Shown here: positions 1 to 8,089 of the stretch, in pieces
How positions within the stretch are numbered: the first letter of the stretch is position 1
Layout of the letters: every line of letters begins with the position of its first letter
DNA from: Bacteroidaceae bacterium
GTDB lineage: Bacteria > Bacteroidota > Bacteroidia > Bacteroidales > Bacteroidaceae
DNA length: 23,636 nt
Direction: 5' to 3'
NCBI GenBank assembly: GCA_900770705.1
Contig: CAAGLF010000092.1
Coordinates: 1 to 23,636, forward strand
The notes under the pieces: generated by a model
The model's database searches: none
What the model was told of the DNA's origin: nothing
What the model saw: only the letters and a program-made list of their open reading frames with translations
Made by a program: the position numbers and the translations under genes

Positions 1-1
1 C

Positions 2-40
2 GATAACGCCACTCCGGCATTTTCCGTTTTCCGACCGTGA
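2..40 (+). CDS. 3' end of an upstream gene (partial, unidentified)
   Basis: The reading frame entering from the left edge is open for twelve codons (DNATPAFSVFRP) and stops at TGA 38-40. That stop overlaps the GTG start of the next gene as GTGA, a common coupling arrangement in packed operons. Too little is present to identify the product; the other forward frames are less convincing because one has a stop at 4-6. The call rests on the overlap geometry alone. Confidence 0.45.
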   Translation, partial: DNATPAFSVFRP

Positions 41-1179
41 TTATCCTCGTGAATGCTTCCAACCTGAAGGTAGGTGGAGGCCTGCAAGTGGCAGACTCGA
101 TATGCCGCGAACTGCATAAATATCCACATCACCACTTCGTCGTGGTGCTGCCTCCGGCGCTGGAAGGCTGCGCAGCGGACATCCAGCAGGAGAGGAACGT
201 GGAGGTGGTGCGCTATGCCCTGCCCCGGAGCCTGCGCACGGTGCTGACTGGACGGCAGCACTTCCTGGACCACCTGGTGCGGGAGCGCGGGGTGCAGGCG
301 GTGCTCACCGTGTTCGGCCCATCGCTCTGGCAGCCACGCTGTCTGCACGTGTGCGGCTTCGCACGTCCGCACCTGGTGCTGCCCGACTCCCCCTTCTTCC
401 GGAGCGGCGGGCCGAAGCGGCGCTGGCGGCTGGCCCTGCGGCGCTGGCAGCTGCGTCTGGCCTTCGGTCTGGGAGCCGGGATATACTATACGGAGAACTC
501 CTTCATCTCCGTCAGGCTCAAGCAGCTCTACCCCGGCAAGCGCGTATATACCGTGACGAACAACTGCAACCAGGTGTTCCACCAGCCCGCCGCGTGGCGC
601 CGCGACATCCAGCTGCCGCCCTTCGAGGGCCTGACGCTACTCACCATATCGGCCAACTATCCCCACAAGAACCTGCGGATCCTGCCCGCCGCAGCCGACG
701 CCCTGCAGCAGCAGGAGCCCGGCCTCCGCTTCCGCTTCGTGCTCACCATCGGCGAGGAAGAGCTGGGAGTGCTCACGCCGGCACAGCGCAGCCACTTCGT
801 ATGCCTGGGGCGCGTGGACATCAGCCAGTGCCCGCCGCTCTACGAGCAGGCCGACATTATGCTCCTGCCCTCCCTGCTGGAATGCTTCAGCGCCTCCTAT
901 GCCGAGGCTATGCAGATGGGCGTTCCCATCGTGACCACCGACCTGGGCTTCGCCCACAGCCTCTGCGCCGACGCCGCACTCTACTACGACCCCTGCTCCC
1001 CCGAGGCACTGGCCCGGGCCATCGGCCGTCTGGCCCGCGAGCCGGAACTGCGCAGCCGCCTCGCCGAAGCCGGACGCCGCCAACTCCTGCGCTTCGACAC
1101 CTTCGAGGAGAGGAGCCGGAAACTCATCAACATCATCGAACACGAATACCAACGATATGCAACTGCAACACCTCTATGA
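37..1179 (+). CDS. Glycosyltransferase, family 4-type (GT-B fold)
   Basis: This predicted cytoplasmic GT-B enzyme should transfer a sugar from an activated donor onto a growing lipid-linked glycan. The N-terminal half opens with a Rossmann strand and glycine loop (ILVNASNLKVGGG, residues 3-15). The C-terminal half has the family-4 pattern: ISANYPHKN near 204-212, then an E-x7-E donor-site motif (E282 and E290 in ECFSASYAE), followed by GVPIVTTD. The 380 residues fit a complete enzyme. The GTG start is chosen because an in-frame stop lies at 4-6, no ATG precedes it, and it overlaps the upstream stop. The 3' end overlaps the next gene by 23 bases, so the two are probably co-transcribed and coupled. 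Donor and acceptor sugars cannot be read from sequence. Confidence 0.85.
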   Translation: MIILVNASNLKVGGGLQVADSICRELHKYPHHHFVVVLPPALEGCAADIQQERNVEVVRYALPRSLRTVLTGRQHFLDHLVRERGVQAVLTVFGPSLWQPRCLHVCGFARPHLVLPDSPFFRSGGPKRRWRLALRRWQLRLAFGLGAGIYYTENSFISVRLKQLYPGKRVYTVTNNCNQVFHQPAAWRRDIQLPPFEGLTLLTISANYPHKNLRILPAAADALQQQEPGLRFRFVLTIGEEELGVLTPAQRSHFVCLGRVDISQCPPLYEQADIMLLPSLLECFSASYAEAMQMGVPIVTTDLGFAHSLCADAALYYDPCSPEALARAIGRLAREPELRSRLAEAGRRQLLRFDTFEERSRKLINIIEHEYQRYATATPL

Positions 1180-2521
1180 TCGGGCACCCGTCTGCCTGCA
1201 ACAACTTATGTGCTCCCTCAAGGGCTGGCTCATCCGCCGCCGACGCTACGGACGCGGGTTCTACGAAGCGCTCCACCGCTACGAACACCACGACATACAG
1301 CCCGACCGCCGGCTCCTGCACTTCCTGGGTAGCCTGCGCTTCGTGCCGGCCTACAAGCAGACCGTGGAGAGCCCAAAGTTTCGAGAGCTCTACAACGCCT
1401 TGACGCAGAGCGGCGTAGCAGACCTGCACGGGGGGGTGAAAGAGCTGCTCGGCCTCTTCCCTGTCATCGGGAAGAACGAAGTAAAACAGCACCTGACGGA
1501 CTACATCAACACGGCCTACGCCGGCCCCGTAATCCGTATGCACACCAGCGGCACCACGGGCGGCGGCCTGTCGTTCCCCTATTCCGTGGAGATGGAGAAC
1601 GAGCAGTGGGCCGTGTGGTGGCGCTTCCGGCGCAGCCTGGGGATTGACCTCACGACGTGGTGCGGCTGGCTGGGCGGCCGCGTCATCATCTCACCGCAGG
1701 ACCGCCGCCGGCCCTGGTGGCGCACAAACCGGCCGGGGCGCCAGGTGATGTTCAGCCTCTACCACCTCACGCCCGCCACCGTGGCCGACTACCACGGCGA
1801 AATCCGCCGCCGCGCCCTGACCTGGCTCCACGGCTACCCCTCCAGCATAACCCGCCTGGCCTCCCTCATCACCGAAGCTAAGCTGCCGCCCCTCGAGTGC
1901 GTGAGCGTCATCACCACCGGCGCAGAAAACCTCTACGAACACCAGCAGGCCCAGATACGCCGCGCCTTCCCCCAGGCCATCGTACGTACCCACTACGGAC
2001 TGGCCGAAGGCGTGGCCAACATCAGCCAGGACATCCACGGGCAATGGCACATCGACAGCGACTTCGCCCACGTGGAGTTCCTGCCCGTCGACCCCGCCGC
2101 CCCCTCACTCTGCCGCATAGTAGGCACGGGAATGGCCAACAGCGCCTTCCCCCTCGTGCGCTACGACACCGGCGACATAGCCCGCGTCCGGTGGCACGAC
2201 GGTCAGCCCGAAGTGCTCTCTATCGACGGCCGCAGCGACGACTATATCACCCTGCCGAACGGCGCAAGGCTCAACACCGGGCTCGACTACATACTGAAAG
2301 ACAGCATACACGTACACGAGGCACAGCTTTGTCAGAAATCCCTTTACGCATTTGAGCTCCGCATAGTACGCCGCAACGGTTACTCCGAAACCGACGAACA
2401 GCACATTCGCCAGGCCTTCCAACAGCGCCTGGGAGAGCAGGTCAGCCTGACATTCTCCTACGTTTCCGAAATACAGAAGACTAAGGCCGGCAAGTTCAAG
2501 ATGTTCGTCTCGGAACTGTAA
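1157..2521 (+). CDS. CapK/PaaK-like adenylate-forming enzyme (phenylacetate-CoA ligase family)
   Basis: A 454-residue member of the adenylate-forming superfamily, closest to the CapK/phenylacetate-CoA ligase branch often found in capsule and exopolysaccharide loci. The phosphate-binding loop TSGTTGG lies at 130-136, the A5-type motif HYGLAEG at 279-285, the ATP-ribose aspartate region YDTGD at 336-340, and the hinge-type DGRSDD at 357-362; a C-terminal basic stretch ends in KTKAGKFKM. The family activates carboxylates as acyl-adenylates. In glycan operons its role is poorly known, and activating an acyl or amino-acid substituent for the polymer is an inference. The start lies inside the end of the upstream glycosyltransferase gene, supporting coupled translation. 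Confidence 0.82.
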   Translation: MQLQHLYDRAPVCLQQLMCSLKGWLIRRRRYGRGFYEALHRYEHHDIQPDRRLLHFLGSLRFVPAYKQTVESPKFRELYNALTQSGVADLHGGVKELLGLFPVIGKNEVKQHLTDYINTAYAGPVIRMHTSGTTGGGLSFPYSVEMENEQWAVWWRFRRSLGIDLTTWCGWLGGRVIISPQDRRRPWWRTNRPGRQVMFSLYHLTPATVADYHGEIRRRALTWLHGYPSSITRLASLITEAKLPPLECVSVITTGAENLYEHQQAQIRRAFPQAIVRTHYGLAEGVANISQDIHGQWHIDSDFAHVEFLPVDPAAPSLCRIVGTGMANSAFPLVRYDTGDIARVRWHDGQPEVLSIDGRSDDYITLPNGARLNTGLDYILKDSIHVHEAQLCQKSLYAFELRIVRRNGYSETDEQHIRQAFQQRLGEQVSLTFSYVSEIQKTKAGKFKMFVSEL

Positions 2522-3141
2522 AAACGGGAAAAGCACGGGGCAAGCGTTGCCTGCAATACGGCGGAGGCCGGATCAGCGTCATCTCGTCGAGCCTGCTGCA
2601 ACAGACACAGGACGCCTACCGCGACGACAAGAACAACACACTGAGCCTGCGAAAAATCTGCGACGCCATACTCCTGCTGGACCGGGACGACCAGCACTAC
2701 ATCATCATTCTGGAAGTAAAATCAGGCTTCAACGACATCAAGAAGAAAGCCATCCGGCAGATTCCCGCCTCCTACATCAAGCTACATTCCCTACTGAACG
2801 ACTTCAGCACCTTCAACAAAGCAGACTACCGCACCTTCGGACTCGTCATCAGCTACCCCTACAAGCAGCTTCCCGCCACATCGGCCGAGAGAAATCCGGA
2901 AGTGATGGCACACAAACGTATCATCGCTGGAAACAAGGCGGAAAAGGTAACGCAAAGATACGCCAACCAACTGCGGGACAAAGGCAAGACGACACTGCAG
3001 GCCGCAGACTTTGAACTGGGCCGTCTGTCGGCAGTAAAGCCCGCCCTGCTGTTTCAGGGACTGGAGGTACTGCACTGTCCGGTACCCGACCAGCAGAACA
3101 GCGCCACTGTAGACCTCGACGCTGTCATCCGACAATTGTAA
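2485..3141 (+). pseudogene. Start-less open frame resembling a PD-(D/E)XK nuclease fragment
   Basis: After a stop at 2482-2484 this frame stays open for 218 codons to TAA 3139-3141, but has no ATG, GTG or TTG until GTG 2899/ATG 2902, far into the conserved-looking part. The translated middle reads CDAILLLDRDDQHYIIILEVKSGF (first half CDAILLLDRDD, second half HYIIILEVKSGF): an Asp, a strand, then Glu-x-Lys, the active-site spacing of PD-(D/E)XK nucleases, at about 2665-2730. Downstream sequence is helix-rich and lysine-rich. It sits between the CapK-like gene and the fused oxidoreductase. Possibilities are a 5'-truncated gene, initiation at CTG 2551, or an upstream frameshift. The lack of internal stops argues that any decay is recent. 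I do not recognise a named family. The only conventional internal start would give 79 residues lacking the catalytic motif. Confidence 0.55.
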
Positions 3142-3166
3142 GCCACAAGCTTTTTTCATCACCCCA

Positions 3167-3204
3167 GCCTTTGTGACACCCCATAGCCGGCGTGTCACAA
3201 AGGC
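3167..3204 (+). repeat. 13-bp perfect inverted repeat (hairpin) before the oxidoreductase gene
   Basis: GCCTTTGTGACAC at 3167-3179 is exactly matched by its reverse complement GTGTCACAAAGGC at 3192-3204, with a 12-base loop. It lies in the 82-base gap before the oxidoreductase start at 3224. Only a short T run (four T at 3206-3209) follows, so it is a poor intrinsic terminator. It could be an RNA hairpin limiting read-through or a palindromic operator. Its presence also argues that translation starts after it rather than at GTG 3173, which lies inside the left arm. Confidence 0.75.
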
Positions 3205-3223
3205 ATTTTGCCATTACTCATAT

Positions 3224-5341
3224 ATGAAGCAAATCATTCAGGACCTCAAGAACGGTGCCACCGTGCTTGAGGAGGTGCCCGTGCCTCAGGTGAAAACGGG
3301 ATATGTACTCATACAGACCACCCGCAGCCTCGTCTCATTAGGCACGGAGCGTATGCTGGTGGAGTTCGGCAAGGCCAACCTGATCGACAAGGCCCGCCAG
3401 CAACCCGACAAGGTGAAGCAGGTATTGGACAAGATCAAGACCGACGGCCTGCAGCCCACACTCGAAGCTGTGTTCAACAAGCTGGGACAACCGCTGCCGC
3501 TCGGCTACTGCAACGTGGGCCGCGTAGTAGCCGTAGGACGTGGCGTCACGGAGTTTGTCGTGGGCGACCGCGTAGCCTCCAACGGCAACCACGCCGAGTT
3601 CGTGTGTGTGCCGAAGAACCTCGTGGCCAAGGTGCCTGAGGGCGTGACGGACGAGGAGGCGGCCTTCACCGTCATCGGGTCCATAGGCCTGGAGGGCATA
3701 CGCCTGCTGAAGCCGGAGCTGGGGGAGACGATTGTCGTGGTGGGACTGGGGCTCATCGGCCTCGTAACGGCACAACTGCTCAAGGCTAACGGCTGCCGCG
3801 TGGTCGGCATAGACTACGACCGTCAGAAGGTGGAACTGGCACAGGCCAAGGGCATACTGGCCGTCAACCCCGCCGAGGGCGCGGACCAGGTGAAGTACGT
3901 GGAGGAACTGACGGCCGGCACGGGCGCCGACGGCGTCATCATCACCGCCTCCACCCCTTCGCACGAGGTTGTTCACCAGGCCTGTGAGATGAGCCGCAAG
4001 CGGGGACGTATCGTACTGGTAGGCGTGGTGGGCCTGAATATGCGCCGCGACGACTTCTACAAAAAGGAACTGACATTTCAGGTGTCGTGTTCCTATGGTG
4101 CCGGACGCTACGACGAGGAATACGAGAACAAGGGACACGACTATCCGTTGGCCTACGTGCGCTGGACGGAGAAACGCAACTTCGAGACCATCCTCCAGGC
4201 CATTGCTGCCGGCGCCCTCGACGTGCGTTCGCTCATTACCGAACGCGTGGCACTGCAAGACTACCGGGAAATCTACGGAGATATGCGCAAGCGCGGCTCC
4301 ATCGCCTCCATCATAGAGTATCCGGAACAGACGGAGATGAAGCGGGTGGTGCGCGTGGCCGACCGCCCCTTTGCGCCGGGCCAAGGGAAGATAGGCATCA
4401 TCGGAGCCGGCAACTATACCTCGAGTATGGTGGTGCCGTGCCTGAAGAAGGCCCACGCCGCCATCAAGTACATCGCCAGTGCCGGCGGACTGAACGCCAA
4501 GGTGCTGGCCAGGAAGGCGGGTGCTGAATGCGCCACTTCCGACTATCGGGAGATGCTGCAGGACCCGGAAGTATCGCTCGTCATCATCACCACCCGCCAC
4601 AACCTGCACGCCCGGATGACGCTGGAGGCCCTGCAAGCCGGCAAGAGCGTGTTTGTGGAAAAGCCGCTCTGCCTCAACGAGGAGGAGCTCCACGCCATAG
4701 AAGAGGCCTACAAAGGGGCACCCGAGGGCACCACACTTACCGTGGGCTTCAACCGCCGGTTCTCACCTTTTGCCACGAAACTGAAAAGCCTGGTGGGCGA
4801 CGGTGCCAAGAACATCGTGTGCACAATGAATGCGGGCTTCATACCGGCGGATATGTGGGTGCACGATCCCGAGACAGGCGGCGGGCGTATCGTAGGAGAA
4901 GCCTGCCACTTCATCGACCTCTGCGCCTATCTGGCCGGCAGCCGCGTGGCGGCAGTATGTATGAATGCCATGGGGGAAGACCCGCAAGAGAACACCGACA
5001 ATGCCTCCCTGTTGCTGCGCTTTGAGAATGGTACGAATGCAGTCATCAACTACTTTGCCAACGGTTCTAAGTCCTATGCAAAGGAACGGGTGGAAGTATT
5101 CTCGCAGGAAAGGGTATTCATCCTCGACAACTGGCGCCGGCTGGAGGCTTTCGGAGCCAAAGGCTTCTCCAAGATGTCGGGCACGATGGACAAGGGGCAG
5201 AAGATTCAGTTCGCCCTTCTGAACGAACGCATACAGCAGGGCGGCGCACCGCTGATACCCTTCGACAGCATCGTCAACACCAGCAAGGCCGCCTTTGCCG
5301 CCATCCAGTCGCTGAAGGAGAGGCGCTGGGTGGAAATCTGA
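3224..5341 (+). CDS. Bi-domain oxidoreductase: MDR (zinc-alcohol-dehydrogenase-like) + Gfo/Idh/MocA fusion
   Basis: A 705-residue fusion of two NAD(P)-dependent dehydrogenase modules. Residues about 1-365 form a medium-chain dehydrogenase unit with a GroES-like N-terminal part and a Rossmann loop GLGLIG at 174-179. I see no Cys-x-Thr-Asp-x-His zinc signature, so it is probably zinc-independent. Residues about 388-705 form a Gfo/Idh/MocA unit with nucleotide loop GAGNYTSS at 394-401 and the diagnostic EKP at 479-481. Such fusions occur in surface-polysaccharide loci next to heparinase-like genes, as here. Acting on a sugar nucleotide or uronic-acid residue is inference. The frame extends 17 codons upstream to a GTG, but ATG 3224 is chosen because the dehydrogenase fold begins there (MKQIIQDLKNG) and the extension lies in a hairpin. 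Confidence 0.88.
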   Translation: MKQIIQDLKNGATVLEEVPVPQVKTGYVLIQTTRSLVSLGTERMLVEFGKANLIDKARQQPDKVKQVLDKIKTDGLQPTLEAVFNKLGQPLPLGYCNVGRVVAVGRGVTEFVVGDRVASNGNHAEFVCVPKNLVAKVPEGVTDEEAAFTVIGSIGLEGIRLLKPELGETIVVVGLGLIGLVTAQLLKANGCRVVGIDYDRQKVELAQAKGILAVNPAEGADQVKYVEELTAGTGADGVIITASTPSHEVVHQACEMSRKRGRIVLVGVVGLNMRRDDFYKKELTFQVSCSYGAGRYDEEYENKGHDYPLAYVRWTEKRNFETILQAIAAGALDVRSLITERVALQDYREIYGDMRKRGSIASIIEYPEQTEMKRVVRVADRPFAPGQGKIGIIGAGNYTSSMVVPCLKKAHAAIKYIASAGGLNAKVLARKAGAECATSDYREMLQDPEVSLVIITTRHNLHARMTLEALQAGKSVFVEKPLCLNEEELHAIEEAYKGAPEGTTLTVGFNRRFSPFATKLKSLVGDGAKNIVCTMNAGFIPADMWVHDPETGGGRIVGEACHFIDLCAYLAGSRVAAVCMNAMGEDPQENTDNASLLLRFENGTNAVINYFANGSKSYAKERVEVFSQERVFILDNWRRLEAFGAKGFSKMSGTMDKGQKIQFALLNERIQQGGAPLIPFDSIVNTSKAAFAAIQSLKERRWVEI

Positions 5342-5382
5342 CATACCGCTATCCCTCGCCCACCCCTCTCATCCGACACCTT

Positions 5383-6957
5383 ATGCAGACAGGCAGGATC
5401 CTGCGCACCGTGCGCCATCTACGGCTCCGGCAACTGGCCTACCAGGTGTGGTACCGCATCTATCGCCCCCGCTATGTCCGGACGGCACTGCCCCGGGGCA
5501 CGGTAACCGGCAGCGGAGCCACCGTGGCGCCCATTCCCAAGCCGCGCTCGTGGGACGGACTGGCTTTCTGCTTCCTCAACGTAAGGGCCGAAACCGCCGA
5601 CTGGAACGACAGCAGCCGCGGAATGCTCTGGTGCTACAACCTGAACTATATGGACTGGCTGGGACAGGAAGGACTCAGCCTGCAGGAAGGACTCCGCTGG
5701 ATAGACCGATTCATCGACGCGCTGCCGCACAACCGCATAGGTCAGGACCCCTATCCCACCGCCCTGCGGGTGCTCAACTGGATCAAGTTCTTCGACCACT
5801 GGAAGCAGCACCCGGCGACAGCGGCGGCCGACGCCGCCCAATACGACCGGCTCACCGCCCTCTATTCCCAGGTGCGCTTGCTGGAGCGCAGGCTGGAGTT
5901 CCACCTGCTTGGCAACCATCTTCTGGAGGACTTGTATGCCCTGTATGTGGCTGCCGTCTACTTCCAGGACGCCCGCCTCTACCGGAAAGCCGGCCGGTTG
6001 CTGCGGAAGGAACTGGACGAGGAAGTCCTGCCCGACGGCGCCCATTATGAGCAGTCGCCGATGTACCACTGCATACTGCTCGACCGTCTGCTCGACTGTA
6101 TCAACTACTCCGCCCTTGCCCCGGGCCTGCCGCAACAGGAGGCGACACTGCAGTTTCTGAGCCGCAAGGCCACGCGTATGCTGGGCCACCTGCAGGCTAT
6201 GGTATATGCCGACGGCAGCCTGCCCCTAAGCAACGACTCGGCGCTGGGCATAGCCCCCACAACGCAGGAAATCTTCGACTATGCACGCAGGCTCGGACTG
6301 ACCTGGGAGGCGGCAGCGCCCGGCGAATGCGGCTACCGCAAGGCCGCTAACCGCCAGATGGAGGCAGTGCTGGACATCGGCCAGATAGCGGCCACCTATC
6401 AGGCCGGCCACACCCACGCCGACACCTTCCACTACGAACTGCGTACCGACGGACGGCCCTTCATCGTAGACACCGGTATCAGCACCTACGACAAGACGCC
6501 CCGAAGGCAGTATGAACGCTCCACGGCCGCACACAACACCGTGGTCGTCCAGGGACGCGACTCCTCCGAAGTGTGGGGCGGCTTCCGCGTAGGCAGCCGC
6601 TGCCGTGTGCACATCGAGCAGGACACGCCGGGCCAGTGGCAGGCACGGCATACGGGCACTGCCCGTCAAGCCTGGCACCGGCGCAGGTTTACGCTGACCG
6701 AGACGGCCTTCACCGTCGACGACGAGACTTCGCCACATCTGCCGGCCATCAGCTACATACATCTGGCACCCGGCGTCACCATACGGCACACCGACGGACA
6801 CACCTTCACCACATCTGCCGGAACCATCGCGGTAGAAGGCGCCGACAACATCGAACAGCTTTCCACGCAAGTGGCACAGACCTACAACCGGCTGGAGCCG
6901 AACATCACCCTTGCCCTGCACTACCGGGGCCACCTGTCCTACAGCATTACCTGCTGA
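5383..6957 (+). CDS. Heparinase II/III-like protein (polysaccharide lyase fold)
   Basis: A 524-residue protein with the two-part heparinase II/III layout: an N-terminal alpha/alpha toroid (about 80-300) with LLGNHLLED at 175-183 and EQSPMYH at 223-229, and a C-terminal beta-sandwich domain (about 325-520) with GHTHADTFHYEL at 342-352 and an AAHNTV motif near 382. The Asn-His of the first domain and the Tyr/His residues around 228 and 343-345 are the likely catalytic set by family analogy. The N-terminus is basic (RHLRLRQLAY) and has no signal peptide, unlike secreted heparin-degrading lyases, so a cytoplasmic or periplasm-independent role in making or editing the polymer is more likely than glycosaminoglycan scavenging. 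It follows the fused oxidoreductase by 41 bases, a recurrent pairing in glycan loci. The substrate is unknown. Confidence 0.85.
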   Translation: MQTGRILRTVRHLRLRQLAYQVWYRIYRPRYVRTALPRGTVTGSGATVAPIPKPRSWDGLAFCFLNVRAETADWNDSSRGMLWCYNLNYMDWLGQEGLSLQEGLRWIDRFIDALPHNRIGQDPYPTALRVLNWIKFFDHWKQHPATAAADAAQYDRLTALYSQVRLLERRLEFHLLGNHLLEDLYALYVAAVYFQDARLYRKAGRLLRKELDEEVLPDGAHYEQSPMYHCILLDRLLDCINYSALAPGLPQQEATLQFLSRKATRMLGHLQAMVYADGSLPLSNDSALGIAPTTQEIFDYARRLGLTWEAAAPGECGYRKAANRQMEAVLDIGQIAATYQAGHTHADTFHYELRTDGRPFIVDTGISTYDKTPRRQYERSTAAHNTVVVQGRDSSEVWGGFRVGSRCRVHIEQDTPGQWQARHTGTARQAWHRRRFTLTETAFTVDDETSPHLPAISYIHLAPGVTIRHTDGHTFTTSAGTIAVEGADNIEQLSTQVAQTYNRLEPNITLALHYRGHLSYSITC

Positions 6958-6965
6958 ACTTACCT

Positions 6966-8039
6966 ATGTTTCTCGAACTATTGCAACTGGCCGTCGGCAA
7001 CCGCACGGCCCTGTCGCGTATGCCTTCCCCGCAAGAGTGGCGGCACATCTACGAAGAGGCGGCAGGACAGGCGGTGCAGGGACTGATAGCTGAGGCTGCC
7101 CTGTCGCTCCATCCGCAGTGTGACAAGGCATTGCTCCTCACGATGTATGCCGGCCGTATGCAGCTGCAGCAGGCCAACCGGGCACAGACGGCCGCCATCG
7201 GCAGGCTCATATCGGCACTGCGCCAGGCGGAAGTGCCGGCCGTGGTGGTGAAGGGCCAGACCATAGGCGCCTGCTATCCCAATCCGCTCTTGCGCGTGCC
7301 GGGCGACATCGATGTCTACATCCCCGACTACGAGCGCCACAAGGAGCGGATAGAGCAGGCACTGCACATTGCCCTGCCCGCGCGCAGCTTCATCAAGGAA
7401 TACCCCTTCCACTGGCAGGGACAGGCGGTGGAGATTCACTCCCATCTAGTGGTCTGGGCCTCCGCCGCCCACCAGCGCTGCTGGGAGCGGAGCCTCGCGG
7501 AGTCGCTGCGCAGGCAGGAGACCATTGACCTGGAGGGCACAGCCGTGCCCGTGCTGGACCCGACGCTGAATGTGGTCTACGTGCTGGTACACCTCTTCTT
7601 CCACCTCGTCAAGGAAGGCATAGGTCTGCGTCAGGTATGCGACCTGGCCATCCTGCTGCATTTCCACCGCGAGCGGATAGACCGTCCACGCCTGCGGCAG
7701 CTGCTGCAGGGCCTGGGTGTGGAGCGCGCCTTCGAGGCCTTCGGGCGTATCTGCGTGGAAGACCTCGGTCTGCCGGCCGCCGAGTTGCCCGTGGCCCTCA
7801 CTCCCTGCACCGTCCGCTTCCGCCGGCTGATATGGGCGGACATCGAGCGCGGAGGCAACTTCGGCAAGAAGCAGCGGCAGCACGTGCGCTCACACTGGGG
7901 AAACAAATGGATGACCTTCCGCACCGCCCTGCGCAACCTCTTCCGCTATTACCGCCTGGCACCGGCAGAGCTCCTGCTCTTTCTCTGGAAGCGCCTGCGC
8001 ATGAACCTCTACGACCGCACGCTCTTTCCGTCGCGCTGA
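6966..8039 (+). CDS. Nucleotidyltransferase-fold protein (NTP_transf_5 family)
   Basis: A 357-residue protein matching the uncharacterised nucleotidyltransferase family often embedded in polysaccharide operons. The family signature is visible: a lysine-glycine element (VVVKGQ, 93-98) followed by GDIDVYIP at 113-120, whose two aspartates are the metal ligands of the polymerase-beta-like fold, and a third acidic/His element EIHSHL at 156-161. The C-terminal half is helical and basic. The frame is open far upstream inside the heparinase-like gene, but ATG 6966, eight bases after that gene's stop, gives the family's normal N-terminus. The actual nucleotidyl acceptor is not established for the family; a role in modifying a glycan intermediate or regulating the pathway is inference from context. 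Confidence 0.82.
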   Translation: MFLELLQLAVGNRTALSRMPSPQEWRHIYEEAAGQAVQGLIAEAALSLHPQCDKALLLTMYAGRMQLQQANRAQTAAIGRLISALRQAEVPAVVVKGQTIGACYPNPLLRVPGDIDVYIPDYERHKERIEQALHIALPARSFIKEYPFHWQGQAVEIHSHLVVWASAAHQRCWERSLAESLRRQETIDLEGTAVPVLDPTLNVVYVLVHLFFHLVKEGIGLRQVCDLAILLHFHRERIDRPRLRQLLQGLGVERAFEAFGRICVEDLGLPAAELPVALTPCTVRFRRLIWADIERGGNFGKKQRQHVRSHWGNKWMTFRTALRNLFRYYRLAPAELLLFLWKRLRMNLYDRTLFPSR

Positions 8040-8089
8040 ACCCTCTGTCCGCACTTCAACACACCGCAACGACACTTATATCCACCACT

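Noticed and set aside
3338..4693. A 451-codon open frame on the minus strand
   Set aside because: It is antisense to the fused oxidoreductase, rich in His/Val/Leu/Gly as expected from a GC-rich shadow frame, and shows no family motif.
5383..6957. Secreted heparin/glycosaminoglycan lyase of a utilisation locus
   Set aside because: There is no signal peptide, no SusC/SusD pair and no sulfatase nearby; the surroundings are biosynthetic.
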